Below the pieces are notes generated by a model. The model was not told the DNA's origin. It was given only the letters and a program-made list of their open reading frames with translations, and ran no database searches. The translations under genes and the position numbers were made by a program. A stretch of 64,000 bases of DNA from Naasia sp. SYSU D00948 (GTDB lineage Bacteria; Actinomycetota; Actinomycetes; Actinomycetales; Microbacteriaceae), in contig NZ_JAFMTA010000001.1 of assembly GCF_017916515.1 (NCBI RefSeq), forward strand, positions 930,001-994,000. The letters run 5' to 3'. Shown in pieces: positions 60,879 to 64,000 of this stretch; positions within the stretch are counted from its first letter, which is position 1; every line of letters starts with the position of its first letter.

Positions 60879-61583
60879 CTAGTCGGCCTCGACGGAGTCG
60901 AGGATCTTGGTGATCCGGACCGCGAACTCCTGGTCGACGACGACGATCTCGCCGTGCGCGATGAGCCGGCCGTTGAGCAGGACGTCAGCGGGCGTCCCGA
61001 CCGACCGGTCGAGCTCGATCACAGCGCCCGGCTCGATCGCGAGGAGCTCGCGGACCGACATCCGGGTCCGCCCGATCTCCACCGCGAGCGTCATCTCGAC
61101 GTTGCTGATCCGCCCCAGCCGCGAGCCGAGCGACGCGTCCCCCGCCGGGCGGACCGCCGAGCCGCGGACACCGACGGCGAACCAGCCGGCCACGCCGGCC
61201 TCGCCCACGAGGTCGAACACCGCGGTGTCGGGAGCGGAGAACAGGGTCGTCGCGTCGCCCTCCCGCGCCTCGCCCAGCATCCCGTCCCCGAGCGTCGCGG
61301 CCGCGCGCTCGAGCGCGGGCCGCAGCACGTCGCCGGCGTCGACCACCACGCTGTCGCCGCCCGCCGCCTCCGCGAGGCCCTCGCGGTCGAGGAGGATGAG
61401 CGCGAGCTCGGCTGAGCGGGCACCCACGAAGGTCGCCCGGACCGCGCGGGAGAGCTCGCGGGGCGGGATGAGTCCCCCGGCGTGCCGGGTCGCCATGACG
61501 GGAGCGCCCGGCAGATGCCGGACGAGGGTCTCGGCGACGGCGGCGCCGACGGTCGTGTCCGCGACGGGAGCGGGGAAGTTCAT
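60879..61583 (-). CDS. fliN: flagellar motor switch protein FliN/FliY-type
   Basis: C-ring protein. The SpoA domain is at residues 158-230 (GRISNVEMTLAVEIGRTRM, LDRSVGTPADVLLNGRLIAH, EFAVRITKIL). About 150 residues precede it, much more than in E. coli FliN (137 total), giving 234. The extra region is moderately conserved-looking and could be a CheC/FliY-like module, but I do not see the CheC phosphatase motif. The ATG overlaps the fliM stop (ATGA). Confidence 0.9.
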   Translation of the reverse strand: MNFPAPVADTTVGAAVAETLVRHLPGAPVMATRHAGGLIPPRELSRAVRATFVGARSAELALILLDREGLAEAAGGDSVVVDAGDVLRPALERAAATLGDGMLGEAREGDATTLFSAPDTAVFDLVGEAGVAGWFAVGVRGSAVRPAGDASLGSRLGRISNVEMTLAVEIGRTRMSVRELLAIEPGAVIELDRSVGTPADVLLNGRLIAHGEIVVVDQEFAVRITKILDSVEAD

Positions 61584-62482
61584 GAGGCCTCCTGGGACTC
61601 GACGATCACGCAGGCCAGCCGGTTCCCGTTGGCGCCGACGGCTGCGCGCGCGACGGGCTGGCCGGCGACCGTGAGGGTGAGCGGGCGGTGCTGGGGGTGG
61701 ACGAGCCGGATGACGTCCCCCTCGGCGAGGCCGAGCACGGCCCGCGGATTGACGGGGGTCGGATCGAACGACACGGCGACCTCGACAGGGGCGGCGGCGA
61801 GATGCGCGCGCAGGTTGGCCTCGCCCTCGACGCGGGTCTGCTGCGGCTCCACGACCCCGACCTGCGGCAGGAGCGCGTCGGCGGGCAGGGCGAGCGTCGC
61901 GGACGTCGTCCGGTCGCCGACCTCGATGTCGAAGGAGGCGACGACCATGAGGTCGGTCGTCGCCGCCGCCTGCGCGAACTGCGGGTTGTAGTGGAAGGAC
62001 TCGACGGACGCGGAGAGCGGCAGCAGCGGCCCCATCGAGTAGCGCAGGTCCTCGAGGGCGTCCTCGGCGAAGCGGCGGACGAGGGCCTGCTCGATCTGCG
62101 TGAACGCGCGCTCCCGGGGGGCGACCCTGCCGGAGCCGCCGAGCATCCGGGAGATCCACCCCAGCACCGCGGTCGGCGGGAACTGGAGGACGCCGCGGGC
62201 CGGCACTCCCTCGAGAGCGAGGAGCACCATGGCGCTCGTCTCCGGGAGCCGGTCGACGTACTCGTCGTAGGTCTGCAGGGTGGTCCCGGCGAGGGTCACG
62301 CGGGAGACGACCCGCACCTTCGCCGTCAGCTGGGTTCCCCATTGACGGGCGAACGTCTCGTAGACGAGCTCCAGCATCCGCGACTGGTCCCGGCTGAGCG
62401 CGGCCGGCCGGAAGAAGTCGTAGGGCTCGACCTCGGGCGCGGACCCGCGCACGCTCGCGCCCACCCTCTTCCGAACCCCCAC
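61580..62482 (-). CDS. fliM: flagellar motor switch protein FliM
   Basis: A 300-residue rotor protein. VEPYDFFRPAALSRDQSRML at the N-terminus, the CheC-like middle domain and a C-terminal SpoA domain with GDVIRLVHPQHRPLTLTVAG. The classic CheY-binding LSQxEIDALL peptide is not obvious at the N-terminus. The start is uncertain: the GTG at 62482 has no clear ribosome site, and in-frame GTGs at 62461 or 62452 are alternatives. ATGA overlap with fliN. Confidence 0.93.
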   Translation of the reverse strand: MGVRKRVGASVRGSAPEVEPYDFFRPAALSRDQSRMLELVYETFARQWGTQLTAKVRVVSRVTLAGTTLQTYDEYVDRLPETSAMVLLALEGVPARGVLQFPPTAVLGWISRMLGGSGRVAPRERAFTQIEQALVRRFAEDALEDLRYSMGPLLPLSASVESFHYNPQFAQAAATTDLMVVASFDIEVGDRTTSATLALPADALLPQVGVVEPQQTRVEGEANLRAHLAAAPVEVAVSFDPTPVNPRAVLGLAEGDVIRLVHPQHRPLTLTVAGQPVARAAVGANGNRLACVIVESQEAS

Positions 62483-62549
62483 GAGGGCATTATCCGGGGG
62501 CGGCTGTCCGGGGCCCGCGATTGCGGAGGGTGTGTTCGAGCGACCGCTC

Positions 62550-63449
62550 CTAGTGGCCTCCCCCGGCGGTGCTGACCGTCTCGGCGCTGTGGCCCGGCGT
62601 CTTCTCCTCGCCGTGGCCCGGCGTCTTCTCCTCGCCGCGACCGGAGTCCTCGCCGGCCTCGCCGGCGACGACGTCGGGGATGAGCGCGCTCACCGCCGGC
62701 GACGAGGTCGGCCGCACGACGATGTCGACGCGCCGGTTCGCGTGGTCCGCCTGCGGCACCGCGAGCTGCGTGGGCCGGGTGGAGCCGTAGGACACCGCCG
62801 AGATCTGCGGACCCTGCACGCCGCCGGACTCGACGAGGAAGCGCAGGACCGCGGTCGACCGGGCGGCGGACAGCTCCCAGTCGGTCGCGAAGGGCGCCGG
62901 CGACCCGTGCGGGTCGGCGTGACCCTCGACCGTGATCTGATTCTGCAGCGGCGCGAGGACCGGCGCGATGCTGCGCAGGACGGCCTCGGCCTCGGGCTTC
63001 AGCACCGCGCTGTTGCCGTCGAAGAAGGTGTCCTCGCCGACGAGACCGACCGTGAGCCCGTCCACGTCGATGACCGCCTCGGCGGAGGCGTCCACACCGG
63101 CGCCGGCCAGCGCGTCGTCGATGCGCTGCTTGATGTCCTCGAGCTCGTGCACCTGCTGCTGTGCGAGCTGGAGCGGAGTGAAGCCCTCGCCCTGGTCGTC
63201 CACCATGTCCGCGGGAACGACGACGCCCTCGGCGGTGTCGACGGTCTCGCTCGCCGTCTGGCCGAAGCCCGTGGCGAGCGAGTTGGCGAGCTTCTCGAAC
63301 TTCGCCTGATCCACGGTCGACATCGCGTACAGCACGATGAAGAGGCACATCAGGACGGTGACCATGTCGGCGTAGGAGGTCATCCACCGCTCGTCCATGT
63401 GGAACTCGCCGCCGTGGCCCCCGCCACGGCGGCGCTTATGGCCGCTCAT
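62550..63449 (-). CDS. motB: flagellar motor stator protein MotB
   Basis: The proton-channel and peptidoglycan-anchor protein. The single transmembrane helix follows the proton-carrying Asp28 in TSYADMVTVLMC. The OmpA-like peptidoglycan domain is about residues 145-245 (TVEGHADPHGSPAPFATDWE, SYGSTRPTQL, NRRVDIVVRP). The C-terminal tail has a tandem GEEKTPGH repeat (272-287). The ATG overlaps the motA stop (ATGA). 299 residues. Confidence 0.96.
   Translation of the reverse strand: MSGHKRRRGGGHGGEFHMDERWMTSYADMVTVLMCLFIVLYAMSTVDQAKFEKLANSLATGFGQTASETVDTAEGVVVPADMVDDQGEGFTPLQLAQQQVHELEDIKQRIDDALAGAGVDASAEAVIDVDGLTVGLVGEDTFFDGNSAVLKPEAEAVLRSIAPVLAPLQNQITVEGHADPHGSPAPFATDWELSAARSTAVLRFLVESGGVQGPQISAVSYGSTRPTQLAVPQADHANRRVDIVVRPTSSPAVSALIPDVVAGEAGEDSGRGEEKTPGHGEEKTPGHSAETVSTAGGGH
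62589..62636. repeat. 24-bp tandem duplication in motB
   Basis: Two perfect 24-bp copies (62589-62612 and 62613-62636) encode the GEEKTPGH repeat in the MotB tail. The in-frame length keeps the reading frame, and copy number may vary among strains. Confidence 0.9.
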
Positions 63450-64000
63450 GCCGCCTGCTCGGCCTTCTCCGGCTTCGCCGCCCTGCCCTTGCCCTGCTGG
63501 TGCTCGGGGACGAGGGCGAGCAGCCGCTCACCGAGGAGGCGAGGCTGGCTGCCGGCCTGGAGCGCCATGACGCCCTCGATGAGGATCGTCATCTGCTCGG
63601 ACTCGAGGTCCGTGAGCTTGCCGAGCCGGCCGCCGATCGGCAGCCAGAGGAAGTTCGCGGACAGCACGCCCCAGAGCGTGGCGACGAAGGCGGCGGCGAT
63701 GGCGTGGCCCAGTGTCTCCGGGTTCGACAGCTGCTCGAGCACGTGCGTCAGCGAGACGACCGTGCCGATGATGCCGATGGTCGGCGCGAACCCGCCCAGG
63801 GAGTTGAAGAACTTGGCGGCGTGACGGCCGCTCCGCTCCCTCGTGGCGGCCTCGTCCTCCATCATGATCCGGAGGTCGTCCGCGTCCACCCCGTCGGCGA
63901 TGTTCTGGAGGGCGCGCTTCAGGAACGGGTCCTTGATGTTCTCGGACTCGGCCTCCAGCGCGAGGAGGCCGTTGCGGCGCGCGACCTCGGCGAGCTCGAC
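63446..64000 (-). CDS. motA: flagellar motor stator protein MotA, 5' end beyond the window
   Basis: Stator subunit forming the ion channel with MotB. The visible 184 codons cover the C-terminal part: the cytoplasmic loop (VARRNGLLALEAESENIKDP, then the FLKRALQNIADG region) and the last two transmembrane helices (GGFAPTIGIIGTVVSLTHVL, IAAAFVATLWGVLSANFLWL). The open frame continues past 64000 without a start. A GTG at 63889 is internal, because conserved sequence lies upstream of it. ATGA overlap with motB. Confidence 0.95.
   Translation of the reverse strand, partial: VELAEVARRNGLLALEAESENIKDPFLKRALQNIADGVDADDLRIMMEDEAATRERSGRHAAKFFNSLGGFAPTIGIIGTVVSLTHVLEQLSNPETLGHAIAAAFVATLWGVLSANFLWLPIGGRLGKLTDLESEQMTILIEGVMALQAGSQPRLLGERLLALVPEHQQGKGRAAKPEKAEQAA

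Noticed and set aside
63446-63889. A short MotA starting with GTG at 63889
   Set aside because: The same frame stays open to 64000 and encodes conserved MotA sequence upstream, so the GTG is internal and the gene is simply cut by the window edge.

Overview
The window is a GC-rich (roughly 70 %) chromosome segment of a Gram-positive actinobacterium. The gene orders (groES next to tsaD-rimI-tsaB-tsaE-alr-acpS-glmS-coaA; rplM-rpsI-glmM; rpsL-rpsG-fusA-tuf; S10-spc-alpha ribosomal operons), the frequent GTG starts and the GTGA/TGATG stop-start overlaps fit the order Micrococcales. The four DUF4190-type membrane proteins and the missing rpsN in the spc operon fit as well. A motile member of the Microbacteriaceae is the best guess. 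The genus cannot be fixed from the sequence alone.

Layout. 1-9093: start of groES with a promoter flanked by two CIRCE (HrcA) operators, a SAM methyltransferase, four small DUF4190-type membrane proteins, the t6A-tRNA genes tsaD/tsaB/tsaE with rimI, then alr, acpS and glmS. 9215-14787: coaA, glmM, rpsI, rplM, a lipoprotein and truA. 14840-20107: a small mixed-strand block with a LigC-type DNA ligase, a photolyase, a cupin, an astacin-like metalloprotease and a LigD-type polymerase domain, sitting between truA and rplQ. 20182-40783: the ribosomal superoperon read leftward (S10, spc and alpha parts), split between adk and infA by a mannitol PTS operon (ptsH-ptsI-mtlA-mtlF-mtlD). 40784-46825: an accessory stretch between rpsJ and tuf with several families of short repeats, an AbiEi/nuclease-like hypothetical gene, DNA topoisomerase IB, a membrane protein and an unusual MurE-like ligase. 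46826-51193: the str operon (rpsL, rpsG, fusA, tuf). 51472-53454: an alpha/beta hydrolase and a Gfo/Idh/MocA oxidoreductase. 53665-64000: a leftward flagellar operon, motA(partial)-motB-fliM-fliN-fliO-fliP-fliQ-fliR-flhB-flhA-(FlhF-like)-csrA-membrane protein.

How the genes work together. Most of the window is translation, cell-wall precursor supply (GlmS, GlmM, Alr, MurE-like) and flagellar export/stator machinery. The PTS block is self-contained: HPr, enzyme I, EIICB and EIIA import and phosphorylate mannitol, and MtlD oxidises mannitol-1-phosphate to fructose-6-phosphate, which GlmS can also use. LigC, the polymerase domain and the photolyase form a DNA-repair group.

Regulation visible in the sequence. 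At least thirteen genes have a TANNNT-like -10 hexamer 6-9 nt before the start codon, the signature of leaderless mRNAs. Conventional -35/-10 promoters are visible before the str and S10 operons, groES and one DUF4190 gene. Several operon junctions (rplO/secY, rplE/rpsH, rpmJ/rpsM, rpsK/rpoA, rpsG/fusA, mtlA/mtlF) carry strong RNA hairpins. I found no tRNA, rRNA, CRISPR array, insertion sequence or prophage, and no clearly new multi-gene system. The best leads for follow-up are the degenerate FlhF-like protein, the divergent MurE paralogue, the repeat-flanked nuclease-like gene and the hairpin-punctuated operons.
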